A stretch of 64,000 nucleotides of DNA from Micromonospora sp. WMMA1947 (GTDB lineage Bacteria; Actinomycetota; Actinomycetes; Mycobacteriales; Micromonosporaceae), in contig NZ_CP114909.1 of NCBI RefSeq assembly GCF_027497355.1, positions 1,612,001 through 1,676,000 of the forward strand, written 5' to 3'. Both the position numbers and the translations under genes were made by a program. This document shows positions 34,811 to 43,619 of the stretch, in pieces. Each line of letters starts with the position of its first letter. The first letter of the stretch is position 1. Under the pieces are notes generated by a model. It ran no database searches. It was not told the origin of the DNA and saw nothing but the letters and a program-made list of their open reading frames with translations.

Positions 34811-34857
34811 CGACGAGGGCCCGGCGCCATCTGCGGCGCCGGGCCCCTCGTTCGTCC
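34811..34857. terminator. Bidirectional hairpin terminator
   Basis: CGAGGGCCCGGCGCC (34814-34828) and GGCGCCGGGCCCCTCG (34835-34850) pair over almost their full length with one bulged C. The hairpin lies between the convergent C39-like peptidase and DUF4229 genes. Confidence 0.82.
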
Positions 34858-34859
34858 GC

Positions 34860-35138
34860 TCAGCCGTCGCGGCGTTCGGCGTCCGGCTCGGCCTGGTCCT
34901 CACCGGCCAGCGCGGAGCGCAGCCGGTCCTTCTCCACGCGACGCCGCTCCGCCGCCTCCGCCATCTCCCCGGCCATCTGGTCCCGCAGGCCCTTGAGCAG
35001 GAAGAACGACAGCGTGGCGGAGAAGATCAGCGCCAGCATCAGCCGCAGGAACATGTTCATGTCGACGAACCAGAGGGCCGCCAGCACGGCGACGAACAGC
35101 CCGATCCGGCCCAGCGTGTACTTGAGCGCCGCGCTCAT
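34860..35138 (-). CDS. DUF4229-type small membrane protein
   Basis: The 92-residue protein has two membrane segments (about residues 8-25 and 30-48), then a charged helical tail (GLRDQMAGEMAEAAERRRVEKDRL). Length, topology and context match the DUF4229 family of actinobacteria, of unknown function. It is the third gene after mqnE in one direction with short gaps, so it may take part in, or simply ride with, menaquinone genes. Confidence 0.75.
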   Translation of the reverse strand: MSAALKYTLGRIGLFVAVLAALWFVDMNMFLRLMLALIFSATLSFFLLKGLRDQMAGEMAEAAERRRVEKDRLRSALAGEDQAEPDAERRDG

Positions 35139-35164
35139 TCCCGCATTCCCACTCTCTTCGTGCC

Positions 35165-35593
35165 TCAGCCCGTACGCCGGGCCAGCCAGTGCACGCCATG
35201 AAACCAGATGACGGCGTAGACAACGGTGAACACCGCCGCGGCCAACGCGCCGGTGACCAACGCGGGCAGCCCGGAGGCCAGGCCCGCGGCCAACAGACCG
35301 GCGACGATCCCGAGCCCGAGACCCGCCAGCGCGGCCACCACCCGGGCGGCGCCGAACTCCCAGGCCCGGAACTCGTCCCAGAACAGCCAGAGCGGCAGGA
35401 TCACCGCGAGCCAGCCGTTCGTGCCCCCGAATCCGCTGTCGCCCACCGTGGCGAACGCGAACTCGAAGACCAGCAGCGCCAGCACCCCGATGACCAGACC
35501 GGCCAGGGTCACGCCGAGCAGGTCACCGAGGGTCAGGATGCGCCCCTCGGCGTCGCGCCGGGGAAAGCCGCGCTGCTGTTCCTCGTCGCTCAT
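35165..35593 (-). CDS. Hypothetical four-helix membrane protein
   Basis: The 142-residue protein has a charged N-terminus (MSDEEQQRGFPRRDAEGR) and four predicted membrane segments between residues 25 and 135. There is no recognised motif beyond small-residue-rich helices (GLGLGIVAGLLAAGLASG). It starts seven bases after the mqnE stop, which implies co-transcription. Function is unknown. Confidence 0.75.
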   Translation of the reverse strand: MSDEEQQRGFPRRDAEGRILTLGDLLGVTLAGLVIGVLALLVFEFAFATVGDSGFGGTNGWLAVILPLWLFWDEFRAWEFGAARVVAALAGLGLGIVAGLLAAGLASGLPALVTGALAAAVFTVVYAVIWFHGVHWLARRTG

Positions 35594-35600
35594 CGCCAGG

Positions 35601-36770
35601 TCAGGCCCAGACCTGCTGCGGCTCGGACCGGCGCTCCGCCAGCGACGGCGGCCCGTCGTACTCGCGGACGATCTCGTAGCGGGTGTTCCGCTCGACCGGA
35701 CGGAAGCCGGCGTCCCAGATCATGTGCAGCAGGTCGTCGCGGTGCATGGTGTTCGGCGTGCCGTACGAGTCGGCGTCGTGGGTGATCTTGTATTCCACGA
35801 CCGAGCCGTCCAGGTCGTCGACGCCGAAGTTCAGCGAGAGCTGCGCGACCGACAGGCCGTGCATGACCCAGAAGCACTTGACGTGCGGCACGTTGTCGAA
35901 CAGCAGCCGGGAGACCGCGAACGTCTTGAGCGACTCGGCCGGCGAGGCCATCGTGGTCCGGGCCTGGATCCGGTTACGGATCTTGCCGTCCGCCGAGTCG
36001 ACGAAGTCGTGCTGGTAGCGCAGCGGGATGAAGACCTGGAAGCCGCCGGTCTCGTCCTGCAGCTCACGCAGCCGCAGCACGTGGTCGACGCGGTGCCGGG
36101 GCTCCTCGATGTGGCCGTAGAGCATCGTCGACGGCGTCTTCATGCCCTTCGAGTGGGCCAGCCGGTGGATGCGCGACCAGTCCTCCCAGTGGCAGTTGTG
36201 GTCGACGATGTGCTGCCGGATCTCCCAGTCGAAGATCTCCGCGCCGCCGCCGGTGAGCGACTCCAGGCCGGCGTCCATCAGCTCGTCGAGGATCGCGTCG
36301 GCGCTGAGCCCGCTGATCTTCTCGAACCACTGCACCTCGGTCGCGGTGAACGCCTTGAGGTTGACGTTCGGCAGCGCGGCCTTCAGCTCGCGCAGCACCT
36401 TCGGGTAGTAGCGCCAGGGCAGCGTGGGGTGCAGGCCGTTGACGATGTGCAGCTCGGTGAGCTGCTCGTCCTCCATCTCCTTGGCCTTGCGGACCGCCTC
36501 GTCGATGCGCATCGTGTAGGCGTCCTTCTCGCCCGGCTTGCGCTGGAACGAGCAGTACGCGCACGACGCCGAGCAGACGTTCGTCAGGTTCAGGTGACGG
36601 TTGACGTTGAACATCACCCGGTCACCGTTGAGCTCCGTACGCCTGTGGTGGGCCAGCCGGCCCAGCCAGGTCAGGTCGTCGCTGTCGTAGAGGGCGATGC
36701 CGTCCTCGCGGGTCAGCCGCTCCCCCGCGTACACCTTCGCCTCGAGTTCGCGCTTGAGTCCGGCGTCCAT
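35601..36770 (-). CDS. mqnE: Aminofutalosine synthase
   Basis: MqnE is a radical SAM enzyme that joins 3-enolpyruvylbenzoate and SAM-derived adenosine to make aminofutalosine. The 389-residue product has Cys66-x3-Cys70-x2-Cys73 (CSASCAYC) and the family segments HIVNGLHPTLPWRYY and LTGGGAEIFDWEIR. STMLYGHIEEPRHRVDH is also present. I favour the ATG at 36770 (MDAGLKRELE); the GTG at 36791 is possible. The -10-like TACGCT (36812-36807) lies in a 17-base sequence also present before mqnC. Confidence 0.94.
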   Translation of the reverse strand: MDAGLKRELEAKVYAGERLTREDGIALYDSDDLTWLGRLAHHRRTELNGDRVMFNVNRHLNLTNVCSASCAYCSFQRKPGEKDAYTMRIDEAVRKAKEMEDEQLTELHIVNGLHPTLPWRYYPKVLRELKAALPNVNLKAFTATEVQWFEKISGLSADAILDELMDAGLESLTGGGAEIFDWEIRQHIVDHNCHWEDWSRIHRLAHSKGMKTPSTMLYGHIEEPRHRVDHVLRLRELQDETGGFQVFIPLRYQHDFVDSADGKIRNRIQARTTMASPAESLKTFAVSRLLFDNVPHVKCFWVMHGLSVAQLSLNFGVDDLDGSVVEYKITHDADSYGTPNTMHRDDLLHMIWDAGFRPVERNTRYEIVREYDGPPSLAERRSEPQQVWA

Positions 36771-36804
36771 CCGAAAGCCACGTCCTTCCACCTGGGTTCC
36801 CGAT

Positions 36805-36821
36805 CGAGCGTACGTCGCGGG
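36805..36821 (-). promoter_or_regulatory. mqnE promoter with motif shared with mqnC
   Basis: CGAGCGTACGTCGCGGG is identical to 9919-9935 before mqnC. It includes TACGCT on the minus strand. The following bases, TCCGAC, are also close to the mqnC version CCCGAC. Confidence 0.55.
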
Positions 36822-36992
36822 TCCGACCGGCCGCCGACGTGGTCACGGCGGTTCACCCGTCGTCACGCTCCGCACATCGACATCGTCGCAACCGTGAGGT
36901 AAGACAGGGTGGGGCGGAACACACACCAGGGCCGTCCTGTCCCGACACGCCCCAACCACGCGTGACGGACCCCAGACCGGACGGGGAGCGGT

Positions 36993-38642
36993 ATGGCTCA
37001 CAGCACCAAGGCCCGACGGCGACGAGGACGGCAGCCGGTGATCTCACCGATCCTGCGCCCGGCGCTCTGGTCCGCCCTGCTGGGGGCGGTCGCGGCCGCG
37101 GCGCTCGCCACACCCGCCTGGGCCGACCCGCTGCCCGACGTGGTGCCCGACACCGGCTCCCGGCCCCAGGTAACCGGCCCCCTGCAGCTCCCCGGCGCGT
37201 CCGGCTCCGGTCGCGGCGCACCCGGCACCGTTCCCGGCGTACCGGGCACCGTCCCCGGCCTGCCCGGCACCGTCCCCGGTCTGCCCGGTGTCACCGTCCC
37301 GGGTCTGCCCGGCGCGGGTGCCACCACCGGCGTGACCAACCCGGCCGACGGCCCGCTGATCGCGCAGATCAACCAGCTCGACGTCCGGGTCACCCAGCTC
37401 GGCGAGGCGCTGCTCCGGATCAAGACCGAGCGGGACGCCGCACAGACCGAGCTGACCCAGTCCGCCGCCCGCCTCAAGGAGGCCCAGGACGCGCTCGCCC
37501 GCGCCCAGGACAACGCCAAGAGCGCCGCCGCCGACGCGGTCAAGGCCGACGCGGCGCTGCCGCCGGGCGAGTTCGGCGCCAGCCTGCGTGATTTCGCCAA
37601 CCTCCAGCGAATCACCCGCGGCGACAAGGCCGAGGGCGCCACCACGTCGGTCACCGGCGAACTCCTCCGCGCCACCAGCGCCGAACAGGTCGCCCGGGAG
37701 GCACACGAGTCGGCCCGGCGCCGGGCCACCGAGAAGGGCGCGGAGTACACCCGCGCCGAGGCCGACCTGCGCAAGCAGGAGACCGCGCTCGTCGCGCTGC
37801 GCAAGGAGAACGCGGCGAAGCTGCTGGAGATCGAGCGGCTGGCGGACGCCGCCGAGCAGCAGCTCGGCACCTCGTACGTCGACCAGAGCATCGACGGCCT
37901 GGTGGCGGACCCGAAGGCGCTCGCCGCCGTGCGCTACGCCCTCGCCCAGCTCGGCGACCCCTACCTGTGGGCCGCGGAGGGCCCGGACCGGTTCGACTGC
38001 TCCGGCCTGATGCTCGCCTCCTACCAGGCGGCCGGCTACCGGGGCCTGCCCCGCGTCGCCAAGGACCAGTACTTCGCCACCCGTTCCCGCACCGTCTCGC
38101 CGAACGCCCTGCTCCCCGGTGACCTGCTGTTCTTCGCCTCGGGCAGCAGCTGGACCAGCGTCCACCACGTCGCCATGTACATCGGCAACGGCAAGATGGT
38201 CGAGGCACCGCGGACCGGTGACGTCGTCAAGATCTCGGTGGTCCGCTGGTCGCGGCTCTACGCGGCGACCCGGGTGATCGGTGCGGTACCCGCCCCGGCC
38301 ACTCCCGCCCCGCCGCCCACGGTGCCGGCCACGCCGAAGCCGTCGACCACCCCCAAGCCGACGCCCACCACGCCGAAGCCGTCGACCACGCCCAAGCCGA
38401 CACCGACTACGCCGAAGCCCACCACGCCGACGCCGGATCCGACGACGTCCAGCCCGGCGCCCAGCTCGCCGCCGCCCAGCGAGTCGGCGGAGCCGGAGCC
38501 GAGCCAGAGCGCGAGCGCCGAGCCGGACACCAGCAGCGCCGCGCCGAGCAGCAGCAGCGTCGCCCCGAGCACCAGCAGCGCCGCCCCGTCGAACAGCACG
38601 TCCGGCAGCGGCTCCGCCAGCCCGAGCAGCAGCGCCGACTGA
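36993..38642 (+). CDS. Secreted NlpC/P60 peptidoglycan hydrolase
   Basis: The 549-residue protein has a signal peptide ending near residue 44 (TPAWA-DP) and a Pro/Gly repeat region with GTVPGLPG units (residues 76-107). A long coiled coil follows (about 120-295), then an NlpC/P60 domain (about 305-425) and a Pro/Thr/Ser tail with TTPKPTP repeats. The nucleophile is Cys336 (RFDCSGLML) and the base is His392 (SVHHVAMYIG); the third residue may be Glu404. The coiled coil resembles RipA-type cell-separation hydrolases, in which it blocks the enzyme until released. GGGGAG precedes the ATG. Confidence 0.9.
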   Translation: MAHSTKARRRRGRQPVISPILRPALWSALLGAVAAAALATPAWADPLPDVVPDTGSRPQVTGPLQLPGASGSGRGAPGTVPGVPGTVPGLPGTVPGLPGVTVPGLPGAGATTGVTNPADGPLIAQINQLDVRVTQLGEALLRIKTERDAAQTELTQSAARLKEAQDALARAQDNAKSAAADAVKADAALPPGEFGASLRDFANLQRITRGDKAEGATTSVTGELLRATSAEQVAREAHESARRRATEKGAEYTRAEADLRKQETALVALRKENAAKLLEIERLADAAEQQLGTSYVDQSIDGLVADPKALAAVRYALAQLGDPYLWAAEGPDRFDCSGLMLASYQAAGYRGLPRVAKDQYFATRSRTVSPNALLPGDLLFFASGSSWTSVHHVAMYIGNGKMVEAPRTGDVVKISVVRWSRLYAATRVIGAVPAPATPAPPPTVPATPKPSTTPKPTPTTPKPSTTPKPTPTTPKPTTPTPDPTTSSPAPSSPPPSESAEPEPSQSASAEPDTSSAAPSSSSVAPSTSSAAPSNSTSGSGSASPSSSAD

Positions 38643-38751
38643 CCCAACCGCCACTCCGGCTGTGCTCCCGGGCCGGAATATGGCACGGTGAGATCCAGGC
38701 ACTTCCGGTCGACGCCACGGCCGGAGGCGAGCGTGGGTGCGGAGGGGCGAG

Positions 38752-40485
38752 ATGGGCGAGCAGGACGTTCCGGCGGAGAAGGTCCACCCGGGACCGACGC
38801 CCGACCCCGCCGACCCGGCCGGCGACGACGACCGCGGTTCGGCCCCGGCGGTAGCCGTGGCGCGGGCACGCGTGTCGGTCGCCGGCGCGGCCGTGCCGCC
38901 GCCCTCCGGTGACGAGCAGCCGCTTCCGCAGGCCGGCCCCACGACGTACCGGGCGGCCACCCCGGCGGACACCCCACCGCCGCTGGATCGGCGCCTCCCC
39001 GGCGCCACCGTGCCACCGTCCAGTTGGTCCGCCTTCGCGGTGGCCGAACGCCAGGCGCCGCCCCAGCCCGCCACCGCGCCGCCCGCCTCGGCCGGCACGG
39101 CAGCCACGCCCGCCGCCGAGGTGAAGCCGGACGGCGACGCCTTCCCGGGTACGCCCGGCAGCGCTCCGGCGGCCATCCCGGCACCCCGCGTCTCCGGTTC
39201 CGCACGCGTGCCCGCATCCGCTCCGCCCGCCGCCCCGGACGCGGCGGTCGTGGACGCCGCCGCACCGGCCGTCACCGCCCCGGACCGCGACACCGCACCG
39301 GCCCGGCAGGCGGACGCGGCCGACGGGACGGCCTCGGAGCCGGACGACGACTCCCCGGCCGGGACCGCCGATTCGCTTCCGCGCGAGCCTGCCGACTCCC
39401 CGCCGGAAGCGGCACCGGTCTCCACCACCGACCGCCCCGCCGCGCTCACCGGCGGTACCGGAGCGGCATCCGCCCGGGCCAGCGCGTCGGTGCCCGGCCT
39501 GAGCCGCGTCTCGGCCGAGGAGGTCGCCGCCTCCGTGGTGGCCGCTCCGCCCGCCGCCGCCACCGTCTACCGGGCCGGGCCGGTGAACCCGGAACCGCCG
39601 GAGCCGGTCCAGCCGCCGGAGCCGGCGCAGCCTCCGGCGCCGAACGGCCCGGAGCCCGAGCCGGCACCCACGCCGGTGCCCGGTCCGACGCCGCCGTCGC
39701 CCGCGCCGCCGGTACCCGAACCGGAGCCTCCGCTGCGGCCCACGCCACCGCTGCCCGCGCCGCCGACGCCGACGCCCGGACCGGTGCCGCCGATCCCCGG
39801 CCCACCCGTCCCGCCGCCGGGTCCGCCCGTACCCCCGCCGCCGCCCCCGCCGGGCCCGATGCCCGCGCCGCCGTTCCCGCCGCCACCGGCGATGACCGGC
39901 GGGGCGGACCCGCTGCCCGCGCCGCTGTTCCCGGCCCCGTCGGCCGCCCCGGCGTTCCCGCCCGCGCGGGCCGCCGTCCCGAGCCCGCCGGCCGCGCCAC
40001 CGCCGCCGGCCCCGCTCGTCGCACCGCCGCCGGCCCCGCTCGTCGCACCGCCGGTCGGCGCCACGCCGCCGTCGTGGGCTGCCGCGCCCGTGTCGGACCC
40101 GCCTCCGCCGGTGGTGCCGGCCCCGGCGCTGCCGACCTGGCCGCCGTCGGCCACGCCCGCCCGCGACGCCGACACGACCCGTCCGGTACGTCCGCAGCCC
40201 GCCGGCCCGGATCTCGCCACCGCCGCGTACGGCGGAACCGACGGGCCCGGTTTCGCCACCGTGTCGTTCCCGCAGGGCAACCCGCTGGAGAACTCCGGAT
40301 CGCTGACCGGGCACATCCTGGCCCAGGGCTGGTCCGAGGAGAGCCCGGCGGCCCGGGGTGGCAACACCAAGGTGATCATCGTGCTGGCCGTCGCGCTGAC
40401 CATGTTGATCGCGATCAGTCTGCTCGTGGTCTTCCTGGCCAACGATGCGTTGAGCGGGCTGACCGGGGCGATGCCGACCGAGTGA
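38752..40485 (+). CDS. Very proline-rich single-span membrane protein
   Basis: The 577-residue protein is unrecognised. About 500 residues are Pro/Ala-rich and disordered, with a dense proline core at about 275-430 and a repeated APPPAPLVAPP. Near the C-terminus a short folded-looking segment (GFATVSFPQGNPLENSGSL to GGNTK) leads to one membrane helix (VIIVLAVALTMLIAISLLVVF) and a short tail. This suggests a tail-anchored or signal-anchor protein with a long flexible arm. The ATG at 38752 follows GGAGGGG. It lies between a cell-wall hydrolase and a DEAD-box helicase. Confidence 0.72.
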   Translation: MGEQDVPAEKVHPGPTPDPADPAGDDDRGSAPAVAVARARVSVAGAAVPPPSGDEQPLPQAGPTTYRAATPADTPPPLDRRLPGATVPPSSWSAFAVAERQAPPQPATAPPASAGTAATPAAEVKPDGDAFPGTPGSAPAAIPAPRVSGSARVPASAPPAAPDAAVVDAAAPAVTAPDRDTAPARQADAADGTASEPDDDSPAGTADSLPREPADSPPEAAPVSTTDRPAALTGGTGAASARASASVPGLSRVSAEEVAASVVAAPPAAATVYRAGPVNPEPPEPVQPPEPAQPPAPNGPEPEPAPTPVPGPTPPSPAPPVPEPEPPLRPTPPLPAPPTPTPGPVPPIPGPPVPPPGPPVPPPPPPPGPMPAPPFPPPPAMTGGADPLPAPLFPAPSAAPAFPPARAAVPSPPAAPPPPAPLVAPPPAPLVAPPVGATPPSWAAAPVSDPPPPVVPAPALPTWPPSATPARDADTTRPVRPQPAGPDLATAAYGGTDGPGFATVSFPQGNPLENSGSLTGHILAQGWSEESPAARGGNTKVIIVLAVALTMLIAISLLVVFLANDALSGLTGAMPTE

Positions 40486-40673
40486 CGGGGTGAGCCCGCC
40501 CACTACGATCTCGCGTCGCCGTGGCGGAGCGGGCTTTGCGCCGTACACTTGTCTCTGATCACTGACCTGGCGCGCCCGATGCGCGCGCCCATGGGCGATC
40601 TTGCGGGCGATTCGGCGGCGTGACAGGCCGCGGCGGGCCATCGCGAAGATGCGCCCCGCTCGAGAGGTATTTC
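40486..40673 (+). promoter_or_regulatory. Leader of the DEAD-box helicase gene
   Basis: The 188-bp gap has TACACT (40544-40549), a good -10 hexamer, about 125 bases before the start codon. That would give a long 5' leader containing a GGCGCGC/GCGCGCC hairpin near 40569-40588. Long structured leaders are common in cold-responsive helicase genes, but no -35 was recognised. Confidence 0.4.
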
Positions 40674-42659
40674 TTGACCACCTTCGCTGAATCCAGCATG
40701 TCCCCGTCCGTCGACCCGACGCCCGAGACCGTCGACTTCGCCTCGCTCGGCCTGCCCCGGCAGCTCGTCGAGGCGCTCGCCCGGCAGGGCATCACCACCC
40801 CGTTCGAAATCCAGCGGGCCACCCTGCCCGACTCGCTCGCGGGCCGCGACGTGCTCGGCCGGGGCCAGACCGGCTCGGGCAAGACGCTCGCCTTCGGCCT
40901 GCCGGTGATCGCCCGGCTCGCCGACCGCAACCGGGCCCGGCCGCTGCACCCGCGCGCCCTGGTCCTGGTCCCCACCCGGGAACTGGCCATGCAGGTCAAC
41001 GACGCGCTCGTGCCGCTCGGCAAGGCGGCGGGCGTGTTCCTGAAGACCGCCGTCGGCGGCGTGCCGTACGACAGGCAGATCGACGCGCTGCGGCGCGGCG
41101 TGGAGATCGTCGTGGCCACCCCCGGGCGGCTGGGCGACCTGATCGAGCGCGGCGTGTGCCGCCTCGACGACGTCGAGATCACCGTGCTGGACGAGGCCGA
41201 CCAGATGGCCGACATGGGCTTCCTGCCCGAGGTCACCCAGCTGCTGTCGAAGACCCCGGCGGACGCGCAGCGGCTGCTGTTCTCGGCCACTCTGGACAAC
41301 GACGTCGACACGCTCGTCAAGCGGTTCATGACCGACCCGGTCACCCACTCGACCGCACCGGCCACCGCCGCCGTGTCCACCATGGATCACCACATGCTGC
41401 TGATCCCGCCGCACGATAAGTTCGCTGTCGCCGCGTCCATCGCCGCCCGTGAGGGCCGCACCATGCTGTTCGCCCGTACGCAGCTCGGCGTGGACCGGCT
41501 CGTCGAGCAGCTCGCGGCCGTCGGCGTACGCGCCGGTGGGCTGCACGGCGGCAAGACGCAGCGCATGCGTACCAAGACGCTCGCCGAGTTCCGCGAGGGC
41601 CGCACGCCCGTGCTGGTCGCGACCGACGTGGCGGCCCGCGGCATCCACGTCGACGGCGTCTCGCTGGTGCTGCACGTGGACCCGCCGAAGGACCCGAAGG
41701 ACTACCTGCACCGGGCCGGCCGTACGGCCCGCGCCGGCGAGTCGGGCGCGGTGGCGACACTCGTGCTGCCCAAGCAGCGCCGCACCACGCTGGCCATGAT
41801 GGAGAAGGCGGGCGTCGAGCCGGCCGAGACCCGGGTCCGGGCGGGCGACGAGGCGCTGGCCGAGCTGACCGGCGCGCGTGAGCCCAGCGGCGTACCGGTG
41901 CGGGACGAGCCGGAGCCGCGACGTGGTGGCGGCTCGCGCCGCTTCGGCGACCGCGACGGCCGGGGCTTCGACCGTGGCGGGCGCGGCTTCTCCGACCGGG
42001 GCGGACGCGACTTCTCCGACCGTGGCGAGCGCCGGTTCGGCGACCGTGACGGTCGTGGCGAGCGCCGCTTCGGTGACCGGCCCACGGGCGAGCGCCGCTT
42101 CGGCGACCGGCCTGCGGGCGAGCGGTCCGGGGACCGGTTCGCGGACCGCGGCGGTGACCGCCGATTCGGCGACCGGCCGGCCGGCGAGCGCTACTCGGGC
42201 GAGCGGTCCGGCGGCGAGCGCCGCTTCGACCGGCCCGAGCGTCGCGACGACCGGAGCTACGGTGACCGGAGCTACGGTGACCGGAGCTACGGCGACCGGC
42301 GGCCCGACGACCGGCGCTTCGGCGAGCAGCGGTCCGACGACCGCGGCCAGCGCTTCGGCGGCCAGCGCGGCGACGACCGGCGCTTCGGCGACCGGGCCGA
42401 CCGGCCGTACGGCGACCGGCAGCGGCCGGCGGCCGGACGCGGGTACGACCGCGACGAGCGGCGGTACGACGACCGGCCGGGCGGCTCGCGCGGCTTCGGT
42501 GACCGGCGCCAGGACGACCGCCCGCAGGCCGAGCGGCGTTTCGGTGACCGGGGCGACGCACGACCGGCCGAGCGCCGGAGCGGCGGTTTCCGGGCCGAGG
42601 GGCGAGGCCGGGACGACAGGCGTGGCTTCGGCGGGCGCCCGCCGGCACGTACCCACTGA
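40674..42659 (+). CDS. DEAD-box RNA helicase with Arg/Gly/Asp-rich tail
   Basis: The 661-residue protein unwinds RNA duplexes. It has the Q motif (TPFEIQRATLPD), Walker A GQTGSGKT (64-71), PTRELAMQV, DEAD at 173-176, SAT at 204-206, and the late motifs VATDVAARGIHV and HRAGRTARAG. From about residue 420 the tail is a run of RFGDR, GERRFGDR and SYGDR repeats, which probably binds RNA and may drive condensation. I favour the TTG at 40674 after GAGAGG; an ATG at 40698 is the alternative. It is a RhlE/CsdA-type protein; the exact orthologue is not clear. Confidence 0.93.
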   Translation: MTTFAESSMSPSVDPTPETVDFASLGLPRQLVEALARQGITTPFEIQRATLPDSLAGRDVLGRGQTGSGKTLAFGLPVIARLADRNRARPLHPRALVLVPTRELAMQVNDALVPLGKAAGVFLKTAVGGVPYDRQIDALRRGVEIVVATPGRLGDLIERGVCRLDDVEITVLDEADQMADMGFLPEVTQLLSKTPADAQRLLFSATLDNDVDTLVKRFMTDPVTHSTAPATAAVSTMDHHMLLIPPHDKFAVAASIAAREGRTMLFARTQLGVDRLVEQLAAVGVRAGGLHGGKTQRMRTKTLAEFREGRTPVLVATDVAARGIHVDGVSLVLHVDPPKDPKDYLHRAGRTARAGESGAVATLVLPKQRRTTLAMMEKAGVEPAETRVRAGDEALAELTGAREPSGVPVRDEPEPRRGGGSRRFGDRDGRGFDRGGRGFSDRGGRDFSDRGERRFGDRDGRGERRFGDRPTGERRFGDRPAGERSGDRFADRGGDRRFGDRPAGERYSGERSGGERRFDRPERRDDRSYGDRSYGDRSYGDRRPDDRRFGEQRSDDRGQRFGGQRGDDRRFGDRADRPYGDRQRPAAGRGYDRDERRYDDRPGGSRGFGDRRQDDRPQAERRFGDRGDARPAERRSGGFRAEGRGRDDRRGFGGRPPARTH

Positions 42660-42671
42660 TCTGAGCGCACC

Positions 42672-42709
42672 CACCGCCGCCGCCGAGCATCCGCTCGGCG
42701 GCGGCGGTG
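42672..42709 (+). terminator. Perfect 17-bp hairpin after the DEAD-box gene
   Basis: CACCGCCGCCGCCGAGC (42672-42688) and GCTCGGCGGCGGCGGTG (42693-42709) form a perfect 17-bp stem with loop ATCC. It starts 12 bases after the stop codon. Confidence 0.88.
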
Positions 42710-42735
42710 CGTCTGGGGTGATGTCGGCTCCCGGT

Positions 42736-42957
42736 CTAGCTGCGCGGTGTGAGGACGGGATACCGCCGGGTCGGCTCATTCCACAGCGACAGGCGATGAC
42801 GAGGCTGCCAGTCGGGCGGCGGCGTCGGGATGGTCTTGTCGATGGTCTGCCGCAGGCTGCGGCGAGCGGATCGGCCCCACGACCAGGCGACCCAGCAGCC
42901 GAACGCCTGGGCGATGACGGCGGCCAGCAGCAGGCCGGTGCCGATCGGGTCAGACAT
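42736..42957 (-). CDS. Small membrane protein, hypothetical
   Basis: The 73-residue protein has one hydrophobic segment (about residues 7-27, GLLLAAVIAQAFGCWVAW), then a basic, Pro-rich soluble tail (SARRSLRQTIDKTIPTPPPD). No family is recognised. Its start overlaps the end of the next upstream gene by eight bases, so the two are a small operon. It lies in an accessory-looking patch of short genes. Confidence 0.6.
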   Translation of the reverse strand: MSDPIGTGLLLAAVIAQAFGCWVAWSWGRSARRSLRQTIDKTIPTPPPDWQPRHRLSLWNEPTRRYPVLTPRS

Positions 42958-43201
42958 TGCGCACCGACCGCAGCCAGCCCAGGAACCGGATGTGCATCTC
43001 GGCGGGATCCGGCGGCTCGGAGTAAAGCCGGGTCAGGTCATGGGTTGCCTGCCGCATCAGGGCGGCCAGATCGACGGCGAGGTGACGCCGGTCGTGCTCG
43101 TAGTCAGCGACCAACTCGACCTTGGCGTTCTCGCACGGCCAGTTGAGCAGGTCTGCCGTACAGACCCAAAGGGGTTTCAGCGGAGCGTGGCGCTGGGTCA
43201 C
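42950..43201 (-). CDS. Small conserved-type protein of unknown function
   Basis: The 83-residue protein starts at a GTG after AGGAGG. It has an opening TQRHAPLKPLWVC followed by WPC and a helical part (KVELVADYEHDRRHLAVDL) that ends in FLGWLRS. I recall similar short proteins in Micromonospora that are often labelled flavin reductase, though they are far too short for that fold. The cysteine pair looks like part of a degenerate metal site. No function is assigned. Confidence 0.62.
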   Translation of the reverse strand: MTQRHAPLKPLWVCTADLLNWPCENAKVELVADYEHDRRHLAVDLAALMRQATHDLTRLYSEPPDPAEMHIRFLGWLRSVRNV

Positions 43202-43388
43202 TCGGGCCTCCTGCAACGGGTTCAAGCGTCAAGGTGGCACCCCCGTCCGCCGCGAATCGCCACCGGGCGGGGGGCCTGATCCATCAGATCGCTCACTTGC
43301 CCCCCTGTCAACATTGACGGGTCCACGTAGGTGCGATTATTTGTTCGCGTCGTCGTAGGCGGGCAAGCCCGCTCCTACCTTCGAAGTC
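43202..43388 (+). promoter_or_regulatory. Divergent promoter region of the accessory patch
   Basis: TTGACG (43314-43319) and TTATTT (43337-43342) are 17 bases apart, a good promoter reading toward the first helix-turn-helix gene at 43389. Downstream, GTAGGCGGGC and GCCCGCTCCTAC (about 43354-43377) form an imperfect palindrome in the 5' leader that could be an operator. Confidence 0.55.
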
Positions 43389-43604
43389 GTGACCAAGGAG
43401 ACGGGACCGGGTGAACTCGTCGCGGCCGGTGAGATCTTGAAGATGCTCGGCGTGGGCAGATCGAGATTCCGCGAGATCCGGCGGCATCCCGCATTCCCCG
43501 CGCCGTATCAAGAGCTGTCCGTCGGCGCGGTCTGGCTGAAGCGGGACGTGGAGCGGTACATCCGGGAGCACCGGCCGCCCCGGCTGGCGGACGACGACGA
43601 GTAG
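43389..43604 (+). CDS. Small helix-turn-helix protein (AlpA/excisionase-like)
   Basis: The 71-residue protein looks like a single winged helix-turn-helix of the AlpA/excisionase type. LVAAGEILKMLGVGRSRF is the helix-turn-helix, then REIRRHPAFPAPYQEL and a wing WLKRDVERYIREHRPP. Such proteins act as excisionases or small regulators. The next gene has a similar layout, so they are probably duplicates. No integrase is nearby. Confidence 0.7.
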   Translation: MTKETGPGELVAAGEILKMLGVGRSRFREIRRHPAFPAPYQELSVGAVWLKRDVERYIREHRPPRLADDDE

Positions 43605-43619
43605 CCCGACGAGGCCTCT

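Noticed and set aside
36771..36992. c-di-AMP (ydaO) riboswitch before the NlpC/P60 gene
   Set aside because: Such riboswitches often precede these hydrolases in actinobacteria, but the conserved core words could not be found here.
37044..40641. Long minus-strand frames opposite the NlpC/P60 and proline-rich genes
   Set aside because: They mirror repetitive Pro/Ala codons and have no plausible domain; the plus-strand genes have signal peptides and ribosome-binding sites.
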